From a bacterium (GTDB lineage Bacteria; T1Sed10-126): a DNA stretch of 64,000 nucleotides. The position numbers were made by a program, and so were the translations under genes. The notes below the pieces were generated by a model. The model was not told the origin of the DNA and did no database searches. It saw nothing but the letters and a program-made list of their open reading frames with translations. Location: positions 1 through 64,000 of the forward strand of contig PWHN01000044.1 in the NCBI GenBank assembly GCA_003554945.1, given 5' to 3'. Below are positions 8,688-17,172 of the stretch, one piece after another. Every line of letters starts with the position of its first letter. Within the stretch, counting starts at the first letter, position 1.

Positions 8688-8912
8688 TTCCGCACCCTAT
8701 CGACAAAACGTAACAAAATTATCTGAGATTACCGCTTATAGGCCCAAAAAGGGGTGTGTTAACATCATTCTCGAAATCTTCAAGGATTTCTCCGAGGTAT
8801 AAATAAGGATAACCGGGCTCATCCCGAGCCCATCCTCATTTATAAATCCGTTCAACACCCCTTTTAGGGCCAACTGGAGAAAAAATTTGCATTTCAAGCA
8901 AAGGATGCGGAA
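8688..8912. other. large nested inverted-repeat structure, possible structured RNA or mobile element
   Basis: Four nested or adjacent pairings can be drawn: outer TTCCGCACCCT with AGGATGCGGAA; a long stem GGCCCAAAAAGGGGTG with CACCCCTTTTAGGGCC; and inside it two hairpins, CTCGAAATC/GATTTCTCCGAG and ATAAATAAGGATAACCGGGCTC (about) with its partner ending in ATCCTCATTTATA. This makes a multi-branched fold. No ORF of note is inside. The rest of 8551-9037 shows nothing else. It does not match a riboswitch consensus I know. Confidence 0.5.
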
Positions 8913-9037
8913 CGTGAGTTAATTAAATAGAGCCGGGAACAAAAATATTCCAGCCCTACAAAAAGATCTGGGTAGATGGAAAAATTGACGGAGCAAATCA
9001 GGTTAAGGGAAGAGAATGTTTAAAACCGGAGGATTAT

Positions 9038-9535
9038 TCAGAGCGGTCTTTCCCAGGAGCAGTACGTCTCAGAAAAATTAACTATGGCGGTTAGCGCTAC
9101 TTTTTTATTAGCGAGATAAGAATAGAGAGTCGGGGGAGCGATACGACCGCACCAGGCGTGAGCCGAACAGGAAGCAGAACAGTCACTGGCTCCGAAGCCG
9201 GGAGCAAGCGGCTCAAGGGCTGGATGTACAGAGAGCAGGGAGGAGAGTTCACACTCGCGGTCGCCGTCCCAGTCAACCGGAATCAGCGCTTCAACAGAAG
9301 CGGGAGCATGGTCAACGAGGTAATCGACGTGCCAGAAATTTTTCCAGCCCTCGGGATTAGCGAAACGTTTCAGACGGCTGGTCCAGCCGCCGGCGGCGCG
9401 GCCAACGTAATAGGTCCAGCCGGCGGGCCAGTCAACCTCCCCAAGGGCACCAACGGATACAGTTGCGGCTGATGAGCGGGGAAAGGCCAGAATATAGCAA
9501 GCAGCGGTAGGACTAAAACTTACCGTCACTGTCAA
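9038..9535 (-). CDS. DUF123 GIY-YIG-like protein
   Basis: The 165-residue product fits the DUF123/COG1833 group: an N-terminal CYILAFPRS strand, a VSVGALGEVDWPAGWTYYVGRA region with the YYVG motif corresponding to YIG, then SRLKRF and FWHVDYLV, and the cysteine-bearing C-terminal part (GASDCSASCSAHAWCG). The biochemical role of this family is not settled. The start is a TTG inside the last codons of dtd (23-base overlap), or a GTG two codons later. Operon with dtd is clear. Confidence 0.75.
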   Translation of the reverse strand: MTVTVSFSPTAACYILAFPRSSAATVSVGALGEVDWPAGWTYYVGRAAGGWTSRLKRFANPEGWKNFWHVDYLVDHAPASVEALIPVDWDGDRECELSSLLSVHPALEPLAPGFGASDCSASCSAHAWCGRIAPPTLYSYLANKKVALTAIVNFSETYCSWERPL

Positions 9536-9962
9536 TCAAGACGGTAACCGGACCGTCGTTTTCAGCTTCAATATCCATCATGGCACCAAATTCTCCCGCT
9601 TCCACGGGGGTATGAATTTCCTGAGCCGCCTCTAAAAATTCTTGAAACAACTGCCGGGCTCGGTCCGGCGGTGCGGCCGCGTCAAAGCTGGGTCGGAGGC
9701 CGCGGCTTACGTCGCCGTAAAGGGTAAACTGTGGGATTACAAGCAAACCACCATCAATTTCGGCAAGGGAATGATTCATTTTTCCTTCGGAGTCGGCAAA
9801 AACTCGCAGACCAACTATTTTGTCCACCAGGTATTTTACGTCATCAGAGCTATCCCCTTCTCCTATTCCTAAAAAAAGGAGCAAGCCGCGATTAATCTGG
9901 CCGACAGACTGGCCGTCAACGCAACAATTGGCGGCATGAACTCGTTGAACTACAGCACGCAT
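9513..9962 (-). CDS. dtd: D-aminoacyl-tRNA deacylase
   Basis: A 149-residue protein matching Dtd over its whole length. It removes D-amino acids wrongly attached to tRNA. Visible hallmarks are the start MRAVVQRV, LLLFLGIGEGD, the catalytic-loop region VIPQFTLYGD, the RGLRPSF motif and the C-terminal GAMMDIEAENDGPVTVLIDS. The tracked GTG start (9971) lies inside the Shine-Dalgarno sequence AAGGTG, so the ATG at 9962 is preferred. The downstream DUF123 gene overlaps its 3-prime end. Confidence 0.95.
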   Translation of the reverse strand: MRAVVQRVHAANCCVDGQSVGQINRGLLLFLGIGEGDSSDDVKYLVDKIVGLRVFADSEGKMNHSLAEIDGGLLVIPQFTLYGDVSRGLRPSFDAAAPPDRARQLFQEFLEAAQEIHTPVEAGEFGAMMDIEAENDGPVTVLIDSDGKF

Positions 9963-10027
9963 GGGAATCACCTTATTGATTGAAGAGTGTCGTAGAGATC
10001 AGCAAGAAAAATTTTTCGGATTCCTTC

Positions 10028-10153
10028 CCCCTCCCCTTAATCCCCTCCCGCCGGGGGCGGGGAGATGCTTTGCGGGTTGTGAGTTGACATTTTAAACTGA
10101 AAACTGGAGACCAGAGACCTTAAAATGGATTGCGGGTCAAGCCCGCAATGACG
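10028..10153. repeat. C/G-rich hairpin plus dispersed palindrome (GGATTGCGGG type)
   Basis: The 9963-10208 gap holds a CCCCTCCCGCC/GGGGGCGGGG-type hairpin near 10028-10063, some CTGGA-type heptamer units near 10093-10110, and a full copy of the dispersed palindrome TGGATTGCGGGTCAAGCCCG continuing to CAATGACG (10125-10153). No gene is visible. Confidence 0.7.
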
Positions 10154-10208
10154 ATCTTTAGTTCACTGTAACTGAGATAAGAGTTGCTGGTGATTAATAA
10201 GACAAAAT

Positions 10209-10823
10209 TCAGCTTCTATTTTTTCGCCAGCGGTAGATAATATAAGCAAGAACAGACAGAATAAGACCAATAACAACTACAACAGTAGTGATGTCACCAA
10301 TACGAACAACCAGGGATAGAGTTTCCCGGACCCGGGGACCAAAGAAATAGGCGATAAGATAGACGACAGGCATGCTAACCAGGGCGGCAGCGGAATCATA
10401 GAGAATAAATTCGTGAAACCGCATCTTCAGTATGCCGGCAGTAAAGAAAGCAGGAAAACGAAGCCCGGGGGCTTGGCGTGCGACAAGAAGGGCCCGCGGG
10501 CCATAGCGGCGATAGTAATACTGGGCCTGAGCGATATGACGGCGGCGGACCATGTAGCGAAAAAGCGAGGTCCCCAGGAACCAGCGGCCGCCGTAGCGAC
10601 CGAGAAAGTAGGTTACTATATCTCCGGCAAGGACACCGGCATAACAGACGAGAAGCGTGATACCAAAGTGCATGTGACTGGTTGCCACAAGGTAACCGCT
10701 AACAACTATACTCAGCTCCTCGGGGATGGGCACACCGAGGCCGGCAATTACGAGAACAAAAAAGACAGCGAAATAACGGTATTCAGCGACCAGCGGGAGC
10801 AGCATGTAGAAGTAATCGATCAT
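10209..10823 (-). CDS. DedA-family membrane protein
   Basis: A 204-residue inner-membrane protein of the DedA (SNARE-associated/VTT) family. Diagnostic segments are GLGVPIPEELSIVVSGYL with the Pro and Glu of the re-entrant loop, GDIVTYFLGRYGG, and the RYGPRALLVARQAPGLRFPAFFTAG region with the essential basic residues. Members are thought to flip membrane lipids such as undecaprenyl phosphate or phosphatidylethanolamine; which applies here is unknown. It follows a small 65-residue gene by nine bases and probably shares its transcript. Confidence 0.85.
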   Translation of the reverse strand: MIDYFYMLLPLVAEYRYFAVFFVLVIAGLGVPIPEELSIVVSGYLVATSHMHFGITLLVCYAGVLAGDIVTYFLGRYGGRWFLGTSLFRYMVRRRHIAQAQYYYRRYGPRALLVARQAPGLRFPAFFTAGILKMRFHEFILYDSAAALVSMPVVYLIAYFFGPRVRETLSLVVRIGDITTVVVVIGLILSVLAYIIYRWRKNRS

Positions 10824-10832
10824 GACGGTAAA

Positions 10833-11030
10833 TTAGTCGCCCTCCGGCAGTTCCTTAAAACTTTCTACCGCTTGACTGAGTGACTGAGAGAAAGCGGTGA
10901 ACTCGGTCGGTGCCAGGGTTAAATGGACAAAATTATACTGAACAATAATAACGTCCTCCACCTCGTCGTGCCAGACGGCAGTGTAGTCGCCGGACTCGTC
11001 CTCAAATTCTACCAGTTTTGTAATAGACAT
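10833..11030 (-). CDS. small acidic protein of unknown function
   Basis: The product of 65 residues, MSITKLVEFEDESGDYTAVW..., is acidic and alternates strand-like stretches (DVIIVQYNFVHLTLAP) with a C-terminal helix. I do not recognise it. The start was moved to the ATG at 11030 because GGAGGG sits five bases before it. It is cotranscribed with the DedA gene nine bases downstream. Confidence 0.7.
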   Translation of the reverse strand: MSITKLVEFEDESGDYTAVWHDEVEDVIIVQYNFVHLTLAPTEFTAFSQSLSQAVESFKELPEGD

Positions 11031-11169
11031 GGTTTCCCTCCAACAAGAGATAATAAAAGTCACAGAAATAATCCAGCATACAACTTAAACAGAGATTCAG
11101 GGGACTGGACAATATTAATATACTTTGGATAAAAAAGAAACGGGGAAAGGATATGGGGGAGGAGATAAA

Positions 11170-11234
11170 GGCCGCCCCAGCCGGAAAACCGGACTAAGTT
11201 ATGATAATTTGTTTATCCCCCGATTGGGGCGGCC
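11170..11234 (-). terminator. long hairpin after the Ala/Glu-rich gene
   Basis: GGCCGCCCCA (11170-11179) pairs with TGGGGCGGCC (11225-11234), enclosing a smaller CCGG-AAAA-CCGG hairpin. It begins ten bases after the stop of the minus-strand gene and is followed there by TTTATC. The large loop is unusual for a simple terminator. Confidence 0.5.
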
Positions 11235-11243
11235 GAAAAGCAA

Positions 11244-11615
11244 TTAAACGCGCTGGTTGATGTTAAGTCCAACACCCATCGACTCAAAGACCTGCTGGCC
11301 GGCAGCACCTTCTTCTTCAGCCTCGGCACCTTCTTCGGCCGCGGCGGCCTGTTCGCCCTGCCCGGCCTCGGTTACGGCCTGAGCCTCAGTAGGTGTTTCA
11401 GCGACTTGCTCAACCTCCTGCTGGGCCTCTGCCACCTGAGCTTCTTCCGCTGCAGGAATACGATCTTCCTCAGCGACTATCTCGGCGGCGACAGCTTCGG
11501 CCTCGTCTCCATCTTGACCTTCGTCAGCGAGACCGGCCTCAGCAGCACGATCAACAACGCCTGGCTGTTGGCCTACGATGTTCTGAGCAGTGGTGGGTTC
11601 TATTCCTTGAGGCAT
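11244..11615 (-). CDS. Ala/Glu-rich acidic low-complexity protein
   Basis: A 123-residue protein that I do not recognise. Residues 20-105 are almost only Ala, Glu, Gln, Val, Gly and Asp, with EAEEEGAA-type stretches and no aromatic residues. The ends are more ordinary: MPQGIEPTTAQNIVGQQPG at the start and QQVFESMGVGLNINQRV at the end. AGGAGGGAG stands before the ATG, so translation is likely real despite ORFs in other frames caused by the repetitive base composition. No signal peptide or membrane segment is seen. It is a single gene with its own hairpin terminator candidate. Confidence 0.65.
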   Translation of the reverse strand: MPQGIEPTTAQNIVGQQPGVVDRAAEAGLADEGQDGDEAEAVAAEIVAEEDRIPAAEEAQVAEAQQEVEQVAETPTEAQAVTEAGQGEQAAAAEEGAEAEEEGAAGQQVFESMGVGLNINQRV

Positions 11616-11749
11616 GACTAACTCCCTCCTGTGGAAAATGATAACTCATCCCTGTTGCACATCTCATCCACTATTAAAGGTAAAACATTTGGGTTGAAAA
11701 ATCAAATTATTTTTTTGTTTGCATGATTAATTGGGGAAGTGCTAAGGAT

Positions 11750-12193
11750 ATTAGGAGATGAGGAGATTAGGCGAGATCAAGTGCGGGGCGGTAGTTCACG
11801 ATGGGGGGAGCGGGCGATGGGGCGAGGGGGGGAAAGTTTGGGGGAATCAAGTTCAAGATCAAAGTCACTGGATTCCGGCTCGGGGGCCGGAATGACGGCA
11901 AGTTCAAGAACGGGGAACGCAAAGGCGCAGAGGCGAAAGTTCGGGAAAATCAAGTTCAACTTCAAGATGGATTGCGGATCGTAGTCCGTAATGACGATCT
12001 TTATTCAAAACCGTAAACATGGATTGCGGGTCAAGCCCGCAATGACGTTCGGGAAGTCAAGAGCAAAATCAAGATCAAGAACATGAACAAGATTATGAGC
12101 ACTTAATGAATTTGAATTAGCTTTCGGCTTTTGGCTTTGAGCTGAATTAACTTCCCCCCTCACCTGTCTCCTCTCCCTCGAAGGGGAGAGGAG
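11750..12193. repeat. repeat-filled gap between 11616 and 12336
   Basis: No gene is supported here. The gap holds GAGATTAG-type octamers near 11750, three copies of the dispersed palindrome (11866-11897, 11967-11996, 12019-12047), and a CTCCTCTCCCT/AGGGGAGAGGAG hairpin at 12168-12193, followed by GTTAGAAA-like units near 12235-12262. Confidence 0.65.
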
Positions 12194-12336
12194 ATAAGTC
12201 GAAAGCGGTGTGTCCTCTCCCTTAGAGTTGGTAGGTTAGAAAGTTGGAAAATGAAAAAGTTGGACACTATAGGTGTAGGTTGGGATTAAAAAGTAGCTTT
12301 TGTTAGACACGTTTGTGAGATTTTTAGAGCGGTTGA

Positions 12337-13467
12337 TTAAATGAGGAGGCGCTCGGGGGTTGGAAGAAAGGGTTCGGCTAATTCGGGGGTTGTAGAGTCA
12401 ACTATCATTTTTTTAAGTAGTTTCGCCGTTATCGGCGTGTGAAGGATGCCATTGCGATAGTGGCCGGCCGCGAAGTATAAGTTCTTCGTCGAGGGGGACG
12501 GGCCAATAAAGGGGAGACTGTCAAAAGAGGCGGGGCGATGGCCAACCCAGGTCTCAAGAAAAGGCTGATCTCGCAGAGCCGGTAAAATTTCGGCCGCCGA
12601 AAAAAGCAAGTCGTAGAGACCGCCAAAACGAACTCGACGTTCAAAACCTTTTTCTTCCATCGTAGCCCCCAGAATCATGCGGTCGGGGGAATGAGGAACA
12701 CAGTAAACGTCGGGCGAATGTACGATACTGTCCGGTGAGAAACTACTATCGAGACCGACGGCAACAGCTTGCCCTTTGACCGGTCGAACGGGCAGCCGAT
12801 CCTGCTCAGCAAGCCCGGGCAAAAGCCCGGTCCAGGCGCCGGCGGCCAGGACAACGAGATCCGGCTGTACAGAGGTGAAGTTGCTATGTAAAGTTTTAAT
12901 CCGCGCGGCCGAATCATACTCGAGATCAACCAGGGGGTCATTGGTATGTATTTCCACTCCCCGCTCCCGACAGAGCAGGTAGAGGGCAGCAGCAAACTTA
13001 CGGTTGTCAATGTGCTTCTCGTCAGCAATCCAGAGTCCGCCAACCAGCTGATCAGTAAGGGCCGGCTGGCGCTTTTTTAGGATTTCAACAGGGAGGCGCT
13101 CAACCTCCAGCCCGAGTCGTTGTTGATACTCGTATAAGCGTTTTACTTCCTGGAGCTGGCGCTCATGAGTAGCGACATAAAAGGTACCCTGCTGGCGCAA
13201 GCCGACCTCCATGCCAGTTTCGTCTTCAAGCCGACGACAGTATTGGGGAAACATGTGCAGACTCTGGCGGCCTAGTTCAAGCAGCTCAAACTCTTCAAAC
13301 TCCAGCTCCATGATTGGGGCGAGCATTCCACCGGCGGCTCCGGTCGCTTCAGAACCGGTGTAATCGCGGTCGAAGAGCGCTACAGAGGAAAAATAATCAG
13401 CCAGCTCGGCGGCGACTGCCAGACCGATACAGCCGCCGCCAACGACGGCAACGTCGACATCTATCAT
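12337..13467 (-). CDS. thiO: glycine oxidase-like FAD enzyme (ThiO)
   Basis: The 376-residue product is a DAO-family flavoenzyme. Residues 5-14 hold the FAD-binding VAVVGGGCIG; GAAGGMLAP follows near residue 45 as in ThiO; the C-terminus carries VGHRPASFDSLPFIGPSPSTKNLYFAAGHYRNGILHTP, the classic second FAD/substrate region. ThiO oxidises glycine to the imine used for thiazole formation in thiamine synthesis. No other thiamine gene is in the window, so use as another amino-acid oxidase is possible. The start overlaps the end of ilvD by four bases. Confidence 0.82.
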   Translation of the reverse strand: MIDVDVAVVGGGCIGLAVAAELADYFSSVALFDRDYTGSEATGAAGGMLAPIMELEFEEFELLELGRQSLHMFPQYCRRLEDETGMEVGLRQQGTFYVATHERQLQEVKRLYEYQQRLGLEVERLPVEILKKRQPALTDQLVGGLWIADEKHIDNRKFAAALYLLCRERGVEIHTNDPLVDLEYDSAARIKTLHSNFTSVQPDLVVLAAGAWTGLLPGLAEQDRLPVRPVKGQAVAVGLDSSFSPDSIVHSPDVYCVPHSPDRMILGATMEEKGFERRVRFGGLYDLLFSAAEILPALRDQPFLETWVGHRPASFDSLPFIGPSPSTKNLYFAAGHYRNGILHTPITAKLLKKMIVDSTTPELAEPFLPTPERLLI

Positions 13468-15137
13468 TCGGGCAGTTCAACCACGGCTCCCCGATCAGCA
13501 GCAGCAACCATGCGCCGGTAACGGCACAGATAGCTACCGGTTAGCAGGTCGCGTTCCGGCTGTTGGGCAGGGTCCCGATCAAGAAAATCGGATTCCTTTA
13601 CCTGGAGCTTCTTTTCGGGGATGTTAATAGAAACAGTATCACCGTCGCGCAGTTTAGAAATTGGACCCTGGTGAGCGGCTTCAGGAGCAATATGAGCAAT
13701 ACAGGGACCGCGACTACCGCCGGAAAAACGGCCGTCGGTGAGCAGAGCGGTGTTTTGCCCGAGACCGCTGCCCATCAGGTTGGCAGTCGGAGCAAGCATC
13801 TCACGCATACCGGGACCGCCGGCGGGACCTTCAAAACGAATAACAATGACAGAACCAGGCTCGATTTCACCGTCAAGAATGGCTCTGTTAGCTGCTTCTT
13901 CAGATTCAAAGACGCGGGCCGGACCCTCGTGGACAAGCATATTTTCATCGACGGCGGCAGCCTTCACAGCGGCGCCGCGGGGAGCCAGATTTCCAAACAG
14001 AATTTTAAGCCCTCCCTGATCGGAATAGGCCCGGTCTGTGGGACGAATAACCTCGCCATCGACCGGCTCGGCATCGGAAATAATCTCACCAACAAGCTGG
14101 CCGCCAACTGTAGGTACAGCGGATCGAATCAGTCCACAGCAGTCGCTCAGCTCCCGCATCACCGTCGGCAGGCCGCCGGCGGCATCGACATCCTCCATGT
14201 GATAACGGGAGGAAGGGGAAACTTTACATAGCGTGGGGGTTTGGTCGGATAGTTTATTGATCTTTTCAAGCGAATATTCAACTCCAGCCTCAGTTGCTAT
14301 GGCCAGACCGTGCAGGAGCATATTGGTTGAACAGCCCATAGCCAGACCAACAGTAAAGGCATTGTCAAAAGCAGCTTCCGTCAGAAAATCCCGGGCCGTG
14401 CTCCCCTCTTCGACAAGGTCAACGATGCGCCGACCGGCACTGGCGGCAAGCTGCTCACGGCGGTCCATCGGCGCGGGAACGGTGCCGTTGCCGGGCAGAC
14501 CAATCCCCAATGATTCAGTGAAACAATTCATTGAGTTGGCGGTAAACATACCGCTGCAGGAACCTTCGCCCGGACAGGCCCGGCATTCCAGAGAACGCAT
14601 ACGCTCAAGCGATATCTCGTCCTCTTCAGCGGCGGCCACGCCTTCAAAGACATCTATCAAATCAACGGCCTCCCCCTCCGACTCACCGGCGAGCATGGGA
14701 CCGCCGCTGACGAAAACGGTCGGGATATCAAGCCGAGCAGCAGCCATGAGCATACCGGGAACAATCTTGTCACAGTTAGGAATACAGACCATACCGTCGA
14801 ACTGGTGGCCCTCGACCATGGTTTCAACGGTGTCGGCAATCAACTCGCGACTGGGCAGAGAATATTTCATACCGCTATGACCCATGGCAATGCCATCGCA
14901 GAGGGCCATCGTATTAAATTCAAAAGGGACTGCTCCGGCTTCCCGTATGGACTCTTTTACCGCCGCAGCTATCCGATCAAGATGGACATGACCGGGAACA
15001 ACCTCGGAATATGAATTTGCAACTGCAATAAAAGGTTTATCAAAATCATCGTCCTCCACTCCAACTGCTCGCAGTAGCGAACGGTGGGGCGCTCGTTCAA
15101 TTCCTTCCTTTACATTTTTACTTCGTTCTTGACTCAC
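13464..15137 (-). CDS. ilvD: dihydroxy-acid dehydratase
   Basis: A full-length 557-residue IlvD, an iron-sulfur enzyme that dehydrates 2,3-dihydroxy acids in isoleucine and valine synthesis. Visible are the start region KEGIERAPHRSLLRA, the iron-sulfur/metal motifs CIPNCDKIVPGMLMAA (C122) and CPGEGSCSGMFTANSMNC (C194), and the late GRFSGGSRGPCIAHIAPEA. The start is GTG with GGAGGTG seven bases before it. No other ilv gene is in the window. ThiO follows with a four-base overlap, an uncommon partner. Confidence 0.96.
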   Translation of the reverse strand: MSQERSKNVKEGIERAPHRSLLRAVGVEDDDFDKPFIAVANSYSEVVPGHVHLDRIAAAVKESIREAGAVPFEFNTMALCDGIAMGHSGMKYSLPSRELIADTVETMVEGHQFDGMVCIPNCDKIVPGMLMAAARLDIPTVFVSGGPMLAGESEGEAVDLIDVFEGVAAAEEDEISLERMRSLECRACPGEGSCSGMFTANSMNCFTESLGIGLPGNGTVPAPMDRREQLAASAGRRIVDLVEEGSTARDFLTEAAFDNAFTVGLAMGCSTNMLLHGLAIATEAGVEYSLEKINKLSDQTPTLCKVSPSSRYHMEDVDAAGGLPTVMRELSDCCGLIRSAVPTVGGQLVGEIISDAEPVDGEVIRPTDRAYSDQGGLKILFGNLAPRGAAVKAAAVDENMLVHEGPARVFESEEAANRAILDGEIEPGSVIVIRFEGPAGGPGMREMLAPTANLMGSGLGQNTALLTDGRFSGGSRGPCIAHIAPEAAHQGPISKLRDGDTVSINIPEKKLQVKESDFLDRDPAQQPERDLLTGSYLCRYRRMVAAADRGAVVELPE

Positions 15138-15370
15138 CTGTTACACCTCCAGAAAAATTTGCTGAATGCTTGTTTGATAGCTTAATTTTAACATTATGGA
15201 GAAAAAATTGAGATTTTTTTCGGATTCTGGAATAAAGAAAAAGTCTGTTTAGTTAATGTTAAGGGTAAAAGGAAAACGGATAGAATTATCAGGAGATCAG
15301 GCGGAGGTGAGGACTATTTTTGGGCAGGAAATCTAATCATCATTTTTACCATAAAAGGGAGTGATTAATC

Positions 15371-15811
15371 ATGGCTATTCGAAGACGTAGAGGTTGGTCA
15401 CCGTTAGGTAATTTGCTGGATCTGGACAAACAGTTGAGTCAGATGTTTGGTGAAGGCGAAGAAAGCAGCACCAGCATGACAACGTGGTCGCCAAGAGTTG
15501 ACGTCTATGAGAGTGGCGACGACCTGGTATTTGAGTGTGAAGCGCCCGGCGTCAACAAGGACGATATTGATGTCTCGGTGGAAAACAACCGGCTGACGAT
15601 AAGTGGTGAACGCCGAGAAGAAAAAGAAGCAGGCGGAGACGATCGTGATTACTACCGAACTGAGCGTCTCTATGGTCGTTTCCAGCGTTCCTTCGCACTG
15701 CCGGAGGGTGTTGACGCCAGTGATATTTCAGCGCAATATGACGACGGCGTGCTCAAGGTGACACTACCACAAGCAGCACAAGCAGAGAAGCAGACAATCG
15801 AAATCGAATAA
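15371..15811 (+). CDS. small heat-shock protein (Hsp20)
   Basis: A 146-residue Hsp20/alpha-crystallin-type chaperone that holds unfolding proteins in soluble form. The crystallin domain spans about residues 40-145 and shows PRVDVYESGDDLVFECEAPGV, SVENNRLTISGERR, YGRFQRSFALPEGVD and DGVLKVTLP. The N-terminal arm is basic (AIRRRRGWSPLGNL). GGGAG stands before the ATG and a strong terminator follows. I saw no CIRCE element upstream; the 15138-15370 gap holds only a few period-8 GAG repeats near 15290. Confidence 0.93.
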   Translation: MAIRRRRGWSPLGNLLDLDKQLSQMFGEGEESSTSMTTWSPRVDVYESGDDLVFECEAPGVNKDDIDVSVENNRLTISGERREEKEAGGDDRDYYRTERLYGRFQRSFALPEGVDASDISAQYDDGVLKVTLPQAAQAEKQTIEIE

Positions 15812-15858
15812 GTTCCCCCTTCCACGCTTCTCCGTGCTCTCCGCCCGTTCGATCTCTT

Positions 15859-15896
15859 GAAGTCGGGCAGCCTTGCTGCCCGACTTCTTTTTTTTT
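15859..15896 (+). terminator. intrinsic terminator after hsp20
   Basis: A perfect 13-bp stem GAAGTCGGGCAGC/GCTGCCCGACTTC with a three-base loop followed by nine T. This is the clearest intrinsic terminator in the window. Confidence 0.92.
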
Positions 15897-15897
15897 A

Positions 15898-16062
15898 GTG
15901 TGAAAGTGTGAAAGTTGGAAAGTGTGAAAGTGTAGTTGCGAGGAGCGAGGGAGCGACAGTGCGAGGAGCGATATTGCGATGAGCGTGGGGGAGATGGGGC
16001 GAAGAGGTGCTAGAGCGAAAATCAAGTTCAAGATGGATTGCGGGTCAAGCCCGCAATGACGG
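15898..16062. repeat. composite repeat block, left copy flanking nfo
   Basis: In order: AGTGTGAA octamers, a GTAGTTGCGAGGAGCGAGGG section with further GAGCGA units, then TTCAAG plus the dispersed palindrome ATGGATTGCGGGTCAAGCCC continuing to GCAATGACG. The same order is repeated directly after nfo (16978-17115). Confidence 0.75.
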
Positions 16063-16146
16063 CGGTAGGTCAAGAGCAACATAATGCTGGGAGAGGCAAA
16101 ATATTTAAAGAAAGAGAGGCTGGTAGAGTTGGTTAAAGGAGAAGAA

Positions 16147-16989
16147 TTGCTTGGTTTTCACGCGCCGACGACGGGTGGAATAGATAAGGCGCCGGGACGA
16201 CTGAAAGAGCTGAACTGTTCAACCGGACAAATTTTTAGCAAAAACAACCGGCAGTGGAAGGCGCGGGATTTCTATGAGAACGAAATTTCCGACTTCCAGA
16301 AAGCGGCCGATAAGTTAGACGGACCGATCGTTGTTCACAGTAGCTACCTGATCAACCTGGGAAACCCGGACGATGAAAAATGGAAAAAATCTGTGCGGGC
16401 ACTCATAATAGAAATAGAGCGTGTTGACTGTCTGAGTCTGAAGGATTTAGTCCTACATCCAGGTTTACACGTTGGCAGTGGCGAAGAAGCGGGAATGAAA
16501 CAAATTATCGAAGGACTAAACCAGGCCCTCGAAGAGACGGCCGGTCTTGATGCACGGGTCAGCCTGGAAGTAACAGCCGGACAGGGTTCCAGCCTCGGAT
16601 ACCGATTTGAACAGCTTCGTGAACTAAAAGAGGGGGTAGACAAACCAGAACGAATTTCTTACTGCCTGGACAGTTGTCACATGTTCAGTGCCGGCTACGA
16701 CCTGAGCAGTGAGAAGGCCTACGAGCAGACGATGCAGGAAGTTGAAAACGTGCTGGGGATAGAAGATGTTAAGGCCATTCACCTGAACGACTCGCTCAAC
16801 GAGTGCGGAAGCAAAGTGGACCGACACGCGGATATTGGCGAGGGGCAGATCGGTGCGGAAGGATTTCGCTGCCTGATGAACGACAAACGCTGGGGAAAGA
16901 CACCGAAAATACTGGAGACACCGGTGGAAGAGAGCTGGCGGGAGTCGTATGGGAAAAATTTGGAGCGGTTACGGAGTTTGAAAGTGTGA
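16147..16989 (+). CDS. nfo: endonuclease IV (AP endonuclease)
   Basis: About 280 residues, the normal length of Nfo, which cuts DNA at abasic sites using three zinc ions. Metal-site motifs are visible in order: HAPTTGG, VVHSSYLINLGNP, LVLHPGLHVG, VSLEVTAGQGSSLG, CLDSCHMFSAGYD, IHLNDS, DRHADIGEGQIG and ILETP. The track starts at ATG 16084, but AAGGAG with five-base spacing before TTG 16147 gives MLGFHAPTTGG, matching the family start. The last three residues (LKV) and the TGA stop are made from the octamer repeat. The gene lies between direct repeats and appears cassette-like. Confidence 0.9.
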   Translation: MLGFHAPTTGGIDKAPGRLKELNCSTGQIFSKNNRQWKARDFYENEISDFQKAADKLDGPIVVHSSYLINLGNPDDEKWKKSVRALIIEIERVDCLSLKDLVLHPGLHVGSGEEAGMKQIIEGLNQALEETAGLDARVSLEVTAGQGSSLGYRFEQLRELKEGVDKPERISYCLDSCHMFSAGYDLSSEKAYEQTMQEVENVLGIEDVKAIHLNDSLNECGSKVDRHADIGEGQIGAEGFRCLMNDKRWGKTPKILETPVEESWRESYGKNLERLRSLKV

Positions 16990-17115
16990 AAGTTGGAAAG
17001 TTTGAAAGTGTAGTTGCGAAGAGCGAAGGAGCGAGCTTGCGAAGGGGCGAGGTGCGCAAAATCGTAAATTCAAGGTCAAGTTCAAGATGGATTGCGGGTC
17101 AAGCCCGCAATGACG
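16978..17115. repeat. composite repeat block, right copy flanking nfo
   Basis: TTTGAAAGTGTGAAAGTTGG octamers, then GTAGTTGCGAAGAGCGAAGG, then TTCAAG and the dispersed palindrome (17087-17115): the same components in the same order and orientation as the block before nfo. Confidence 0.75.
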
Positions 17116-17172
17116 GGCATTAGATCAAGACCTAAAAAACCTGTTGCGGGTCACGACGTGAAACCGGAAACC

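Noticed and set aside
8688-8912. Integron attC site
   Set aside because: The arms do not show the RYYYAAC/GTTRRRY core pairs in the expected places, and no integrase or cassette series is near.
11393-11617. Plus-strand ORFs over the Ala/Glu-rich gene
   Set aside because: They arise from biased codon composition; only the minus strand has a ribosome site directly before an ATG.
16803-17123. 106-residue plus-strand ORF
   Set aside because: Runs through the nfo end and repeats; no ribosome site or family motif.
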